Source of the DNA: Pseudomonadota bacterium
Lineage (GTDB): Bacteria; Pseudomonadota; Gammaproteobacteria; Burkholderiales; Burkholderiaceae_C
Direction of reading: 5' to 3'
Length of the DNA: 64,000 bases
NCBI GenBank assembly: GCA_030538605.1
Contig: JAUNTQ010000004.1
Span: 27,639-91,638, forward strand
The translations under genes were made by a program, and so were the position numbers. Numbering within the stretch: the first letter of the stretch is position 1; each line of letters opens with the position of its first letter. Positions 1 through 10,551 of the stretch are shown here, piece by piece. The notes under the pieces were generated by a model, which saw only the letters and a list, made by a program, of their open reading frames with translations, made no database searches and was not told the DNA's origin.

Positions 1-1001
1 CGCTCGGGGCCGTGGGTGTCGCCGCCGGTGCGGTAGCCGTATTCCTGCACCAGCGCGCGCAGCTCGGGGTCGGTCTCCAGCAACTGGCCCACGCGCTCGC
101 CCGCCGGGGTGTAGGGCACCACCACGTGTTTGGAATAAATGGTGGGCTGCGGGTACATCATCACCATGTCGGCCTGGCGGCGCTTGGGGTATTTCAGCCA
201 GAACTCGATGAGTTGCGATTCATACGCCACCAGCAGCGGGGTCTTGCCCATGCCCAGTGCCAGATAGTCCTCGAAAGGCCCGGCCGACGAGCTTTCCTGA
301 AAACCCTGGCGCAAGAACAGCGGTGCCACCTGGGGCAGCACCTTGTCTACGTCGGCCTGGCTTTGCACCACCTGATCGCCATTGACCACATAGCTCGCCA
401 GAGACAAATACATGGCCGCGCTGTTGGACGAGCGCACGTCGGTGGAAGTGGGCAGCACCGCCTTTGAGGTAGCGAACGCGCCGCTGCCCTTCAAGTCGCG
501 CCAGCGCGTGTTGCCCGCCGACAGTGCCAAAAGGCGCGGCAAATCCACCACGTAATAAAACTCGCCCTCTTTGCGCGCCAGCCCGTTGGTCACCAGGATG
601 TCGGCAATGGGCCGCCAGCTGGCCAGCACGATGGGGGTGTAAAACGGGTTGTAAACCGCCGTGGGCCTGGCCGCGCGCTGCAGTTGCGCGGCAGCGGGCG
701 CACCCGAGGGAAAGCCGAAGTCGAAGGCCTTGGGGTCGTAGCTGCCCGCGATGCTGCGCGAGCCGGCTTTTTGCACCGTCACCGTCACCTGGTGTCTGGC
801 AAACGCGGCCTGCACGCGCGGGTCTTGAAAGAAGGCGTCTTTCTCCGAGCCAATCAGCCCGCGCGCCGACACGGCCTGTCGTTGCTCAGCCTGCACCCGG
901 CGATCACTCTGCACGCCCGCGCCCGACCACCAGATGCCCGCGCCCACGCCGGCCAGCAGCAGCGCGGCCAGGCCCAGGGCGAGTGTCTTGCGGGGCGTCA
1001 T
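1..1001 (-). CDS. Periplasmic-binding-like protein with N-terminal signal/anchor (3' end truncated by window)
   Basis: The minus-strand frame is open from an ATG at 1001 to the window edge with no stop, so about 333 residues are visible and the C-terminus is missing. A purine-rich GGAG lies about 9 bases upstream of the ATG. The protein begins MTPRKTLALGLAALLLAG, followed by more hydrophobic residues, so it is exported or membrane-anchored. The body has features of type II periplasmic binding proteins (YNPFYTPIVLASWRPIADIL, an STDVRSSNSAA segment, LLVAYESQLIEFW). I infer a solute-binding fold, without a substrate. It could be an accessory substrate-binding protein of a stress or toxic-anion cluster lying left of the window. 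It diverges from the small secreted gene at 1221. Every plus-strand reading here is a shadow. Confidence 0.75.
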   Translation of the reverse strand, partial: MTPRKTLALGLAALLLAGVGAGIWWSGAGVQSDRRVQAEQRQAVSARGLIGSEKDAFFQDPRVQAAFARHQVTVTVQKAGSRSIAGSYDPKAFDFGFPSGAPAAAQLQRAARPTAVYNPFYTPIVLASWRPIADILVTNGLARKEGEFYYVVDLPRLLALSAGNTRWRDLKGSGAFATSKAVLPTSTDVRSSNSAAMYLSLASYVVNGDQVVQSQADVDKVLPQVAPLFLRQGFQESSSAGPFEDYLALGMGKTPLLVAYESQLIEFWLKYPKRRQADMVMMYPQPTIYSKHVVVPYTPAGERVGQLLETDPELRALVQEYGYRTGGDTHGPE

Positions 1002-1220
1002 GGCAATGTGCTCCAGAAGGGGGGCGTGGCGAAAAGCATGGGCATGGTGGGCAAGGGTTTAGCGGTTGAATGTGTCAAAAGAGTGACTTTTTCATGATGT
1101 CATGGCGACATGGGCAGAAGTGGCGTGATGTCAGCGCACATGGTGCTAGGCAGAGTCGAGCGCGCCATCATGTTGCAAATGTGACGCGGCATTGACACGT
1201 CGCCCGGTTAGGGTAAGCCC

Positions 1221-1772
1221 ATGCACAAGAACGCCTTCGCTTTCATCCGTTTGCGTCGCACCACTGTGTGCCTGGCCGTGGCCGCCTGGCTGGGCAGCGC
1301 CGCGTCGGCGCAGCCCTCGCGTCAACCCCCACCGCCCGACATGAAACCCCCTTCCGCCACCGCACCGCGCCCCGACACCGCTGCCGCCACCGCCGAGTCG
1401 CGTGTATTGGGTGAATACACCGATGCCCGCGGCTTTCACCGCGTCTACCTTCTGGTGCCCGCAGGAGCGGGCGATGCGCAGCTGCTGGCCGCCGCGACCC
1501 AGGCGCACGCCCGGTATCCGAAGGGGGCGCTTTTGTTCCTGCTGGACAGCGCCGAAAAAATACGCGAGCTGCTCGCCGCCCTGCCCGACACGGAAAAGGG
1601 CGACACCAGCCGGTATCCGCGCGAATGGGCCGAGGCCCACGTCGTTGCCCACACCGTGATGAACATCGTGCCGCGTGAACGGCGCAGCCAGTGGGTGCTG
1701 CTCAAAGGGCCGTACTCTGGCAACCAGTTGGCCGTGCTGCCTTGCCCGCCGGGTGACAGGCACTGCCGCTGA
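1221..1772 (+). CDS. Hypothetical small secreted protein
   Basis: 183 codons starting MHKNAFAFIRLRRTTVCLAV. It has a basic n-region, a hydrophobic stretch and a plausible signal peptidase I site after SAASAQ near residue 31, so it is predicted to be periplasmic. A low-complexity Pro/Ala linker follows (residues 33-60). The globular part holds two short motifs (GEYTDARGFHRVYL and EAHVVAHTVMNIVPRERRSQW) and ends in a Cys pair (LPCPPGDRHCR) that could form a disulfide. I do not recognise a family. The gene stands alone, with a strong terminator 20 bases after its stop. The minus-strand frame covering the same DNA lacks signal, motifs or a good start and is judged a shadow. Confidence 0.6.
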   Translation: MHKNAFAFIRLRRTTVCLAVAAWLGSAASAQPSRQPPPPDMKPPSATAPRPDTAAATAESRVLGEYTDARGFHRVYLLVPAGAGDAQLLAAATQAHARYPKGALLFLLDSAEKIRELLAALPDTEKGDTSRYPREWAEAHVVAHTVMNIVPRERRSQWVLLKGPYSGNQLAVLPCPPGDRHCR

Positions 1773-1791
1773 GCGCGCCCACCCTGAACAC

Positions 1792-1823
1792 AAAAAAACC
1801 CGGCAGTGATGCCGGGTTTTTTT
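1792..1823. terminator. Bidirectional intrinsic terminator
   Basis: A perfect 7-bp stem (CCCGGCA at 1799-1805, TGCCGGG at 1810-1816) with a GTGA loop is flanked by seven A on the left and seven T on the right. It can therefore terminate in both directions. It ends transcription of the secreted-protein gene at 1221-1772. Confidence 0.9.
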
Positions 1824-1860
1824 GTCGAGGCCAGGCGCACGGGCGCTGGCTGCGATGCCG

Positions 1861-2027
1861 CTAGTGTCATGTCACACCTCAAATGTCGGTGTCCGCACCG
1901 CCCTCGCCGCCCGTGGCGGCGTTGCTGCTCTTGCCAATACCAACAGTATTGGCTGCGATCAGCGCCTTGCCACTTGCTGCCGATGACGGCACGACCATCC
2001 GACATTTGAAGCGTGACACGACACTAG
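1861..2027. mobile_element. MITE-like element, 167 bp, with 29-bp terminal inverted repeats
   Basis: The left end (1861-1889) and the reverse complement of the right end (1999-2027) match at 26 of 29 positions, both starting CTAGTGTC and ending AAATGTCGG. The TA inside the terminal CTAG at each edge is what an IS630/Tc1-mariner-type TA duplication would leave. The interior has no convincing gene, only a small CCAATAC/GTATTGG hairpin (1934-1952). It sits between the convergent genes, 5 bases past the stop of the LysM-protein gene. The shape is seen directly; the IS630 assignment is inferred. Confidence 0.65.
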
Positions 2028-2032
2028 GCGCG

Positions 2033-5000
2033 TCAGCGCTCCGGCACCCAGGGCAGGCCGCGCATGAAGCCATCCCACTGGTCTTGCGCCCAGTCGCTGA
2101 ACTCTCCACCTGCCTCGGCCAGGTTGCGCACCACGTCCTGCGCGACCGTGATGCCTGCGTCGGCCAGCTTGCCCAGTGCTTCGCGGCCGGCATCACCCAC
2201 GTCCTTCAGGCCGTCGATGATGGCCTGCGCCCCGGCCGACAGCTCGTTCGACCAGGTTTCGATGATGCGTTCGGCCGCTGCGCCGCCTTCGGTCAGCAGG
2301 TGCTCTACCGTCTGCCGCGCCTGCTCGATGCCGCTGTCAACGAAGTCGGTCAGCGCCTGCGTGGCGGCCTGGGCCACATCGCCCACGCCCCGCGCCAGGT
2401 TCTCCAGCGTGTCCAGTGCGGCTTGACGCACGGCGTCAGCGGCTTCGCCGGGGTTTTCCACCACGTACTTCAGCAGCGCCACGCCAGCTTCCCCGAGGTC
2501 TTGCAGGCGATGGGCCACGTCGGTCGCCAACTGAACGCCCTGCTCACCCAAGGCCACGACCTGGTTCCAGGCCTGCTCTGCCAGCTCACCACCCTTGGCC
2601 ATCACGTCCAGCAGGGCGTCCTTGGCCATATCGGCTGCCTGGCCGGGGTTGTTGGCGATCCACACCAGTGTTTCCAGCCCTTGCTGGCCGGCGGCCACCA
2701 GGTTGTCCACCGCTTGCTGGAGCGCGCCGTTGACCGCATCCAGCGCTGCCTTGGCGGCTTCGCCGCCAGCGGCCAGCAGCTCGCCCGCCACGGTCAGCGC
2801 CTGCGTGGCGCTTTGCACCAGTTGCTGTCCTGTCTCGCCGCCGATGCGCAGGCCTTCCTGCACCAGTGACGACAGGGCGTTGGCGGCCAGCTCGGCGGCC
2901 TCACCGGGGTGGCTGGCGATCCACTGAAGCGTCTGCACACCTTCCATGCCCATGCGCTGGAGCTCGTCCACCACCGCACCCAGTTGCTGGCGCGCTGCCT
3001 CTGCCAGCTCGCCTGCGCCGCGGGCCACTTCGCCCAGCGTGTCCAGCGCGTTGCTCACCATTTGCTGGGCGGCTGCGCCGTATTTGGCGGGGTCGCGAAT
3101 GATGTCGGCCAGCGTGTGCAGGCCCTCGGCGGTCAGTTGCATGCCCTCACCCACGCCTTGCGCCAGCAGGGTTTGCTGCATCTCGACGGCGGCAATGGCG
3201 GCATCGCCACCCATGCGCGCCACGCTGCCCACCAGTTCGGTGGCCCCCTCGGGGCCGTATATCAGTGCCAGCTCCATGGCGCCTTGCGGGCCTTGGGCGG
3301 CAGCGATGCCGACGTTGGCCATTTGCAGCCAAGCGGGTGCCTCGTAGGGCTCGCCATTGGCCTGTGCCTGCTCGTATTTTTCAAGCTGGTCGGTGATCAG
3401 AAGGTCCATGCCGATGCCGGCGGCGGCCAGCACCACGTCGATCGCCACACCAGCACCGAAAGCCAGGGCCGTGAAGGGCTCGGCCACGCTCCAGACCGCG
3501 TCCACGGTGTTGAGCTTGGCCGCTTGCAGCGCGAGGTAGCGGATGTCGGGCGGCAGGTTGGGGTTGCCCGCGATCTCGCCCATGCGCACCACGTCGATGG
3601 CCGCCGGCACCGCGCCGGCCACCGGAATGGCCTTGAGCAGACCATTGAGGATGGTGGGCGCGAGCTTGGCGGTCATGCGCATGCCGCTGCTGTCCAGCAT
3701 GGTTGCCAGCGCCCCCAGCACCTGACCAGCCTGTTTGCCGTCGGGGATCTGGCGCAGCACCTGCTTGAGCAGGTCGCCGTCGGCAAAGTCGGCCATCTCC
3801 ATGGCCAGGCGGGCGCCTTTGAGGTCGGTGGCGCCGACCATGTCGGCCAGCTTCCTGGCGCTGGCGTCGTCGAGCTTGCTGAAGATGTCCGCCAGCGCCT
3901 GCGAGGCCGGCTTGCCGTTGATGGGGCTGACCAGCAGCTCGTCGGCCTGGCCGGGCTTCATGCCGCGCAGGGTCTGCAGCAGGCCTTTGGCGGCCTTTTC
4001 GTCGGGCACGCCATCGAGCGCCTTGATGAGCTCATCTACCGCGGCGGGGTCGCGCAGCTTGGCCAGGGTATCGCCCAGCTCGTCACCCAGACGGCCGTGC
4101 AACTGGTTGAGGGATGTCACCTGATCGGGCGTCAGCTGCGCGGCCAGTTCTCCGTCAAGCTTGCCCAGCAAGGAAGGGGGCAATCCGCTCCGGTTGAGCC
4201 TTTCGGCCACGTCCTGGGCTACCTCAGTGGCATTGCCAACGCCGTTGCCGCGCAGGAACTCGGTCAAGGCCTTCACGTCGCCGGCCACCTGCGGGGCGTC
4301 GGCCAGCAGGCCTATCGCCGCCTCGGCCCGGTCTTGCACGCTGGCATCGGGGTCGAGCAGCGTCAGTGCGTGGCCGATGGTGGCCAGGCTGGAGTCGGCA
4401 AAACGCAGGTGCGTCTTCAGATCGCCGCTGATGTCGCCCAGCGACGTTTTCAGTGCCGTGGCCAGCTTCAGCGTGGCCTGGGCCTTGTCCAGCGCGCTGG
4501 CGTCAGGGTTGGCCCAGGCTTCGATGGCGGCCACCAGCGCCTTGCCCGATTTCACGCTGTTTTCAAGCGGCTTCAGGATGGACGACCAGCTGTCTTGCGG
4601 AAACTTGGCCACGCTTTCCATCACGTCCAGCGTGGCCTGGGCCTTGTCGGCCGCCGAGGCATCGGGGTCGGTCAGCGTGATGGCGGCATTCACCGCCTTG
4701 CTGACCGTGTCCGCGGCGCCGATGAGGGGCTTGAGCGTGTCACGAACCTGCTGGGGCAGCATGCCCGAGCTGTTCAGCTTCTCGGCCAGCGCGATGCCCG
4801 CCGCCGCGCGCTCCGCATCCGACGAGGCCGGGTCGGCCAGCTTGCGCAGGTCGTCGCGCGCCTTCTGGTCGTGCAGCAGGCTCTTGACGGTGGCGTCGCC
4901 GTCCACGTTCAGCGTGCGGCTGAGGCGGTCCATCGAGGCGTCGGACAGGTAAAGCGAGAGCGTGCCCAGTGCCTGCACTTTTTCTTCGGGGGAGCCGTTT

Positions 5001-5881
5001 TGCAGCTGCGTGGCGGCGTCGGCCGCTTCCTGCTGCTCTTGCTCGCTGCGGCCCTGCATCTCGTCGGGGAACTGCTGCGCGAGATCTTCGGGGGTGACAG
5101 GCGCGTTGGTGTCCGGTGACGGCGACTGGCGCGCGGCCACATCCTGCTTGGCTGCTTCCTGGAGCCTGGCCGTGCTGGCGGGGTCATTCTGGTGGCGCTG
5201 TGCAATGGCATCGCGCGCGGCGGCGTAGCCGGCGGCGTCGGGCGTGGCGCGCTCACCCGCACCACCGCTGGCGCGGGCATTCACTTCGGTCTGGTACGCG
5301 GTGTCGAAATCGCGCTGCGCGGCCGCCACGCTTTCACGCAGGTGGGGCAGTGCCGTGCTCTGGCCCTGGCTGGCGATGGCGATCTCGCCGTAGGTGTTCT
5401 GCGTCTGATGCAGTGCGCGCAGGGCGCTGTCGGTGGCCTGCGCTTTTTGCTCTATCGGCGATGCGGGCGCTGCGGCGGCGCGGGGCAGCTGAATGCGGTC
5501 GCCGGGGAAGATGGCGTCGGCGTCCCAGGTGCCGGGGGCCTGGCGCTGAAAGTCGATGCCGCTGCCCACGCTGTTGGGGTCGAACTGGGGGTTGGCCTTG
5601 AGCAAGTCGCCGAGCGGCACCTTGTGGTGCTGGGCGATACCGCTCAGGGTGTCGCCGCTGCGCACCACATGCTCCTGGGTTGGGGATGCGGCGGCGGGTG
5701 TGTTCGGCGCGACATCCGCCGCAGGCCGCGCGACGGGCCGGGCCACGCGCGCCGGCGGCGGAGGAGGAGGGGGTGGTGGGGGCGGTGGTGGAGGGGGCGG
5801 CGGCGGTGCGATGTAAATCGGGGCAAATGGGCGAATCGGTGAAGACAAAACGGACGTCCTTTTTCCGGCTGCGGGTGGCAT
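2033..5881 (-). CDS. Very large LysM-domain protein with poly-proline tract and helical repeats
   Basis: About 1282 residues counted from the ATG at 5881. A TTG at 5848 with AAGGA about 8 bases upstream is an attractive alternative start. In order: a short N-terminus, a run of about 18 prolines (around residues 24-44), and a LysM peptidoglycan-binding domain (about 70-125, [20 protein letters not shown]). Then comes a long Ala/Asp-rich helical region with DPDAS-type repeats (about 350-530) and a central hydrophobic part (about 745-825). The C-terminal third has 70-80-residue repeats each carrying a W/YxxxxPGEAA-like core. There is no signal peptide and no catalytic motif that I recognise. LysM suggests contact with peptidoglycan. 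A secreted toxin or effector, or a structural envelope protein, are both possible. It is monocistronic. Confidence 0.8.
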   Translation of the reverse strand: MPPAAGKRTSVLSSPIRPFAPIYIAPPPPPPPPPPPPPPPPPPARVARPVARPAADVAPNTPAAASPTQEHVVRSGDTLSGIAQHHKVPLGDLLKANPQFDPNSVGSGIDFQRQAPGTWDADAIFPGDRIQLPRAAAAPASPIEQKAQATDSALRALHQTQNTYGEIAIASQGQSTALPHLRESVAAAQRDFDTAYQTEVNARASGGAGERATPDAAGYAAARDAIAQRHQNDPASTARLQEAAKQDVAARQSPSPDTNAPVTPEDLAQQFPDEMQGRSEQEQQEAADAATQLQNGSPEEKVQALGTLSLYLSDASMDRLSRTLNVDGDATVKSLLHDQKARDDLRKLADPASSDAERAAAGIALAEKLNSSGMLPQQVRDTLKPLIGAADTVSKAVNAAITLTDPDASAADKAQATLDVMESVAKFPQDSWSSILKPLENSVKSGKALVAAIEAWANPDASALDKAQATLKLATALKTSLGDISGDLKTHLRFADSSLATIGHALTLLDPDASVQDRAEAAIGLLADAPQVAGDVKALTEFLRGNGVGNATEVAQDVAERLNRSGLPPSLLGKLDGELAAQLTPDQVTSLNQLHGRLGDELGDTLAKLRDPAAVDELIKALDGVPDEKAAKGLLQTLRGMKPGQADELLVSPINGKPASQALADIFSKLDDASARKLADMVGATDLKGARLAMEMADFADGDLLKQVLRQIPDGKQAGQVLGALATMLDSSGMRMTAKLAPTILNGLLKAIPVAGAVPAAIDVVRMGEIAGNPNLPPDIRYLALQAAKLNTVDAVWSVAEPFTALAFGAGVAIDVVLAAAGIGMDLLITDQLEKYEQAQANGEPYEAPAWLQMANVGIAAAQGPQGAMELALIYGPEGATELVGSVARMGGDAAIAAVEMQQTLLAQGVGEGMQLTAEGLHTLADIIRDPAKYGAAAQQMVSNALDTLGEVARGAGELAEAARQQLGAVVDELQRMGMEGVQTLQWIASHPGEAAELAANALSSLVQEGLRIGGETGQQLVQSATQALTVAGELLAAGGEAAKAALDAVNGALQQAVDNLVAAGQQGLETLVWIANNPGQAADMAKDALLDVMAKGGELAEQAWNQVVALGEQGVQLATDVAHRLQDLGEAGVALLKYVVENPGEAADAVRQAALDTLENLARGVGDVAQAATQALTDFVDSGIEQARQTVEHLLTEGGAAAERIIETWSNELSAGAQAIIDGLKDVGDAGREALGKLADAGITVAQDVVRNLAEAGGEFSDWAQDQWDGFMRGLPWVPER

Positions 5882-5957
5882 GAGCGCACCCGGCGGGTGC
5901 ACTCTTCGGCGCGGGTACTTTAAAAAGGAACGCTGCGCTTGCACAGCCGTAGCGTTC

Positions 5958-5975
5958 CCTAGTAGAAGTACTAGG
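5958..5975. other. Small palindrome between divergent genes
   Basis: CCTAGT (5958-5963) and ACTAGG (5970-5975) flank a 6-base spacer in the region between the divergent LysM-protein and FAD-oxidase genes. It could be an operator or a hairpin. No function can be assigned. Confidence 0.35.
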
Positions 5976-6113
5976 TGTCCGGTGCCCGTGGCCTGCGCGG
6001 CACACCCGGTGGAGGCCGGCAAGACCTTGTCAGGCCAGCGTTTTGCTGCACTGCGGTACGATGCCTGCCCCGTGTCGACAGCGGCGCGGGGCCTTGTTTT
6101 TTGGCTGCCCACG

Positions 6114-9100
6114 ATGAACGCCCCGCACACGCTCAACCACCTGCTGGACACCGCGCACGCCGCGCCGCGCCTGCGCGAAATCCCCTACAACTACACCAGC
6201 TTCTCCGACCGCGAGATCGTGCTGCGCCTGCTGGGCGAGCGGGCGTGGGAGGTGCTGGACCAGCTGCGCGGCGAGCGCCACACGGGCCGTTCGTCGCGCA
6301 TGCTGTATGAGGTGCTGGGCGACATCTGGGTGGTGCGGCGCAACCCCTATCTGCAAGACGACTTGCTCGACAACCCGCGCCGACGCCGCCAGTTGGTAGA
6401 CGCGCTGGCGCACCGGCTGCAAGAGATCGAAAAGCGCCGCACCCCGCAAGACGACGCCAGCCGCGATGCGCTGGTGGCCGAGCTGCTGGTGGCCGCGCGC
6501 CGTGTGGTGGCGGCGTTTGACCGCTCGTTCGACAAGGTAGCCGAGCTGCGCCGAAACGCCGCGCGTGTGCTGGCGCGCCACACGCACAAGGACAACATCA
6601 AGTTCGACGGCATGAGCCGCGTGAGCCACGTGACCGACGCCACCGACTGGCGTGTGGAGTTTCCGCTGGTGGTGCTCACGCCTGACACCGAGGCCGAGAT
6701 GGCCGCGCTGGTCAAAGGCTGCATCGAGCTGGGGCTGACGATCATCCCGCGCGGCGGCGGCACGGGCTACACGGGCGGGGCGATTCCGCTCGACTGGAAA
6801 ACCGCCGTCATCAACACCGAAAAGCTCATTACCCTGGGGCCGGTGGAGCGCATCGCGCTGCCGGGCGTGGAAGGCGAGGTGGCCACCATCCATACCGAGG
6901 CGGGCGTGGTCACGCAGCGCGTGGCCGACGCCGCCGAGGCCGCGGGACTGGTGTTTGCCTGCGACCCGACCAGCGCCGAGGCATCGTGCATCGGCGGCAA
7001 CATCGCCATGAACGCAGGCGGCAAGAAGGCCGTGCTGTGGGGCACGGCGCTGGACAACCTGGCGAGCTGGCGCATGGTCACGCCCGATGCGGGCTGGCTG
7101 GAGGTCACGCGGCTGAACCACAACCTGGGCAAGATCCACGATGTGGAGGTGGCGAGCTTCGAGCTGAAATACTTCGCCGCCGATGGCACCACGCTGCAAA
7201 AAACAGAGCGGCTGGACATCCCCGGTGCCACCTTCCGCAAGGAAGGGCTGGGCAAGGACGTGACCGACAAGTTCCTTGCCGGCCTGCCCGGCGTGCAAAA
7301 AGAGGGCTGCGACGGCCTGATTACCAGCGCGCGCTGGGTGCTGCACCGCATGCCCGAGCACACGCGCACCGTGTGCCTGGAGTTTTTCGGCAACGCGCGC
7401 GACGCCGTGCCCAGCATCGTCGAGATCAAGGACTTCATGTTCGCCGAACAGAAGCGCACAGGCACCTTGCTGGCCGGGCTGGAGCACCTGGACGACCGCT
7501 ACCTGCGCGCCGTGGGCTACACCACCAAGTCCAGGCGCGGGGGCTTTCCCAAGATGGTGTTGATTGGCGACATCGCGGGCGACGACGCCGACGCCGTGGG
7601 CCGCGCCACCAGCGAGGTGGTGCGCATTGCGGGCAGCCGCAGCGGCGAGGGTTTCATTGCCGTGGCCCCCGATGCGCGCAAGAAGTTCTGGGCCGACCGC
7701 AAGCGCACGGCGGCCATCAGCCGACACACCAACGCCTTCAAGATCAACGAAGACGTGGTGATTCCGCTGGGCCGCATGGCCGAATACACCGACGGCATCG
7801 AGCGCATCAACATCGAGCTTTCCTTGAGCAACAAGATCGAGCTGGCCGACGCGCTGGAGGCTTTTCTGGGCGGCGGCGCGCTGCCGCTGGGCAAATCCGC
7901 CGACGGCGAGCCGCCCGCACCCGAGCTGCTGGCCGAGCGCGTGGCGCAGGCGCTCGACATGGTGCGCAGCGTGCGCGCCGAGTGGCAGGACTGGCTGGCC
8001 AATGTGGACACGCTGTTTGCCCAGCTGCAGGACCACGGCCTGCGCGCCAGCTGGAAGACGCAGCTGCGCGCGCCGCTGCGTGAGCTGTTTGCGGGCGCGG
8101 CGTTCGAGCCGCTGCTGGCCGAGCTGTATGCCATTCACCAGCGCGTGCTCAAGGGCCGGGTGTTCGTGGCGCTGCACATGCACGCGGGCGACGGCAACGT
8201 ACACACCAACATCCCCGTCAACTCCGACAACTACCAGATGCTGCAAACCGCCCACGAGGCGGTGGCGCGCATCATGCGGCTGGCGCGCAGCCTGGATGGC
8301 GTCATCAGCGGCGAGCACGGCATCGGCATCACCAAGCTGGAGTTTTTGAGCGACGAAGAGATCGCCCCCTTTGCCGACTACAAGCAGCGCGTAGACCCGC
8401 ATGGCCACTTCAACCGCGGCAAGCTGCTACGAAACAAAGAGCTGCCTGCGCATCCTGGACGGCGCTTGCGGGCCGACTTGAGCAATGCCTACACCCCCAG
8501 CTTCGGCCTCATGGGGCACGAGTCCATCATCATGCAGCAGAGCGATATCGGTGCCATTGCCGACAGCGTGAAAGACTGCCTGCGCTGCGGCAAGTGCAAG
8601 CCCGACTGCTCCACCCACGTGCCGCGCGCCAACCTGCTCTATAGCCCGCGCAACAAGATTCTTGCCACCTCGCTGCTGATCGAGGCGTTTCTTTACGAAG
8701 AGCAAACACGCCGGGGCGTGTCCATCCGCCACTGGACCGAGTTCGACGACGTGGCCGCGCACTGCACCGTGTGCCACAAGTGCTACGCGCCCTGCCCGGT
8801 GAAGATCGACTTTGGCGACGTCACCATGAACATGCGCAACCTGCTGCGCAAGATGGGCCACAAACCCTTCAAGCCCGGCAACGCCGCCGCCATGTTCTTT
8901 CTGAACGCCACCGAGCCGCGCACCATCAACGCCACCCGCGCGGTGATGACCAAGCTGGCCTTTCCCGCCCAGCGCCTGGCCGCGCAGGTGCTGAGTGCCC
9001 CCGCCCGCCGCCAGACCGAGCACCCGCCCGCCACCGTGGGCAAGCCCCCGCTGCGCGAAGAAATCATCCACTTCGTCAACAAGAAACTGCCCGGCGGGCT

Positions 9101-9995
9101 GCCCAGCAAAACCGCGCGCGCGCTGCTCGACATCGAAAACCGCGAATACGTGCCCGTCATCCGCGACCCGCGCGCCACCACGCCCGATACCGAGGCGGTG
9201 TTCTATTTCCCCGGCTGCGGCTCCGAGCGCCTGTTCAGCCAGGTGGGCCTGGCCACGCAGGCCATGCTCTGGCACGCGGGCGTGCAAACCGTGCTGCCGC
9301 CCGGCTACGTGTGCTGCGGCTACCCGCAGCGCGGCTCCGGCCAGTACGACGTGGCCGACAAGATGATTACCGACAACCGCGTGCTGTTTCACCGCGTCGC
9401 CAACACGCTCAACTACCTCGACATCAAGACCGTGGTAGTGAGCTGCGGCACCTGCTACGACCAGATCGCGGGCTATGAATTCGACAAGATCTTCCCCGGC
9501 AGCCGCATCATCGACATCCACGAATACCTGCTCGAAAAAGGCATCACCCTGCCTGCGGCTGACCAGGGCGCCTACCTCTATCACGAGCCTTGCCACAACC
9601 CCATGAAGCTGGGCGACTCCACCCAGACCGTGAAGGCGCTGATAGGCGAGCAGGTGCTCAAAAGCCCGCGCTGCTGCGGCGAAAGCGGCACCCTCGGCGT
9701 CACCCGGCCCGACATCGCCACGCAGGTGCGCTTTCGCAAGGAAGAAGAAATCCGCAAGGGCGCGGCGCAGCTGCGCGCCGCAGGCGTGGCGGGCGAAAAG
9801 ACCAACGTGAAAATCCTCACCAGCTGCCCCAGCTGCCTGCAAGGGCTGACGCGCTACCAGGACGACCTGAGCAACGGCCTGCTCGAAGCCGACTACATCG
9901 TCATCGAAATGGCCCGCGCCATCCTGGGTGAAAACTGGCTGCGCGAATACGTCGACAAAGCCAACGCGGGCGGCATCGAGCGCGTGCTGGTCTAG
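6114..9995 (+). CDS. FAD-linked oxidase/Fe-S dehydrogenase fusion (DUF3683 type, D-lactate/glycolate dehydrogenase-like)
   Basis: 1293 residues from the ATG at 6114 ([12 protein letters not shown]); the same frame is open further upstream, but the family N-terminus begins here. A DUF3683-like N-terminal part (residues 15-130, [17 protein letters not shown]) precedes an FAD-binding PCMH domain ([14 protein letters not shown] near 213). The FAD-oxidase C domain follows ([10 protein letters not shown] near 688, [10 protein letters not shown] near 732). Two 4Fe-4S motifs come next ([11 protein letters not shown] near 822, [12 protein letters not shown] near 884), then two CCG domains (FPGCG near 1032, CCGYPQ near 1067, EPCHNP near 1158, CCGESG near 1186). 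The expected role is respiratory oxidation of a 2-hydroxyacid such as D-lactate, with electrons passing through the clusters to the membrane pool. The substrate is inferred. All motifs are intact. Confidence 0.93.
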   Translation: MNAPHTLNHLLDTAHAAPRLREIPYNYTSFSDREIVLRLLGERAWEVLDQLRGERHTGRSSRMLYEVLGDIWVVRRNPYLQDDLLDNPRRRRQLVDALAHRLQEIEKRRTPQDDASRDALVAELLVAARRVVAAFDRSFDKVAELRRNAARVLARHTHKDNIKFDGMSRVSHVTDATDWRVEFPLVVLTPDTEAEMAALVKGCIELGLTIIPRGGGTGYTGGAIPLDWKTAVINTEKLITLGPVERIALPGVEGEVATIHTEAGVVTQRVADAAEAAGLVFACDPTSAEASCIGGNIAMNAGGKKAVLWGTALDNLASWRMVTPDAGWLEVTRLNHNLGKIHDVEVASFELKYFAADGTTLQKTERLDIPGATFRKEGLGKDVTDKFLAGLPGVQKEGCDGLITSARWVLHRMPEHTRTVCLEFFGNARDAVPSIVEIKDFMFAEQKRTGTLLAGLEHLDDRYLRAVGYTTKSRRGGFPKMVLIGDIAGDDADAVGRATSEVVRIAGSRSGEGFIAVAPDARKKFWADRKRTAAISRHTNAFKINEDVVIPLGRMAEYTDGIERINIELSLSNKIELADALEAFLGGGALPLGKSADGEPPAPELLAERVAQALDMVRSVRAEWQDWLANVDTLFAQLQDHGLRASWKTQLRAPLRELFAGAAFEPLLAELYAIHQRVLKGRVFVALHMHAGDGNVHTNIPVNSDNYQMLQTAHEAVARIMRLARSLDGVISGEHGIGITKLEFLSDEEIAPFADYKQRVDPHGHFNRGKLLRNKELPAHPGRRLRADLSNAYTPSFGLMGHESIIMQQSDIGAIADSVKDCLRCGKCKPDCSTHVPRANLLYSPRNKILATSLLIEAFLYEEQTRRGVSIRHWTEFDDVAAHCTVCHKCYAPCPVKIDFGDVTMNMRNLLRKMGHKPFKPGNAAAMFFLNATEPRTINATRAVMTKLAFPAQRLAAQVLSAPARRQTEHPPATVGKPPLREEIIHFVNKKLPGGLPSKTARALLDIENREYVPVIRDPRATTPDTEAVFYFPGCGSERLFSQVGLATQAMLWHAGVQTVLPPGYVCCGYPQRGSGQYDVADKMITDNRVLFHRVANTLNYLDIKTVVVSCGTCYDQIAGYEFDKIFPGSRIIDIHEYLLEKGITLPAADQGAYLYHEPCHNPMKLGDSTQTVKALIGEQVLKSPRCCGESGTLGVTRPDIATQVRFRKEEEIRKGAAQLRAAGVAGEKTNVKILTSCPSCLQGLTRYQDDLSNGLLEADYIVIEMARAILGENWLREYVDKANAGGIERVLV

Positions 9996-10021
9996 ATCAC
10001 CTATTCAATGAGGGAGCACCC

Positions 10022-10525
10022 ATGAACACCTCTGCAACCCCCGCACCCGCTGCCAAGCGATCGAAAAAACTCTGGTGGTGGATCGGTGGCGCTGTTGCGG
10101 CCTTGCTGGCCGTGCTGGTGGTAGCCATCGTGCTCGTCGCCGACCGGGCCACGCAGGACTATGGCGACTATGCGCGCCGGGTTCAGGTGGTCAATGCCAT
10201 GGCGCATGGCAGCGTGGTGTGGATGGCGGTGATGCACCACGAGATCATGGAAGGCAAGATGCCCGAGAGCCTTGACGCACTGCCAGAGCTGCCGCCGCCG
10301 CCGGCCGAAGTCAAGGCCGTCGGCTTCGATGCTGCCAGCAATGAGTTGCGCCTGGTGCTGGCCGACGAAGTGGCCGGCCCGGGCGCGGCCTTGCGCTTGC
10401 GGCCTGCGCCTGCGGATGGGGCAGCGGGCGGGTCAGCCTATGTCTGCGTGCCCGAGAACATTCCGCCAGCCTTGCTGCCCGAGCGCTGCCGCAACCAAAG
10501 CAGCTCCCGTAGCCAGCCGGGATAG
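10022..10525 (+). CDS. Small membrane-anchored protein with pilin-like C-terminal disulfide loop
   Basis: 167 residues starting 26 bases after the FAD-oxidase stop, with GGGAGCA just upstream of the ATG. The N-terminus is basic, followed by a transmembrane helix (about residues 19-40, WWWIGGAVAALLAVLVVAIV). The rest is predicted outside the membrane. The end carries CVPENIPPALLPERC, which resembles the two-cysteine D-region of type IV pilins. However, there is no prepilin peptidase site or Phe1/Glu5 pattern, so it is not an ordinary pilin. It could be a minor pilin-like accessory protein or an unrelated membrane protein. Function unknown. Confidence 0.6.
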   Translation: MNTSATPAPAAKRSKKLWWWIGGAVAALLAVLVVAIVLVADRATQDYGDYARRVQVVNAMAHGSVVWMAVMHHEIMEGKMPESLDALPELPPPPAEVKAVGFDAASNELRLVLADEVAGPGAALRLRPAPADGAAGGSAYVCVPENIPPALLPERCRNQSSSRSQPG

Positions 10526-10551
10526 CGCGCCGAGCGAAACCCGGCAAACTT

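Noticed and set aside
2909..5119. Long plus-strand open frame of 736 codons over the LysM-protein gene
   Set aside because: Antisense shadow in high-GC DNA; His/Gln-rich, no domain or start signal, while the minus-strand frame carries LysM and a consistent composition.
6030..8408. Minus-strand open frame of 792 codons
   Set aside because: It lies inside the FAD-oxidase gene with His/Gln/Ala-rich antisense composition and no motif.
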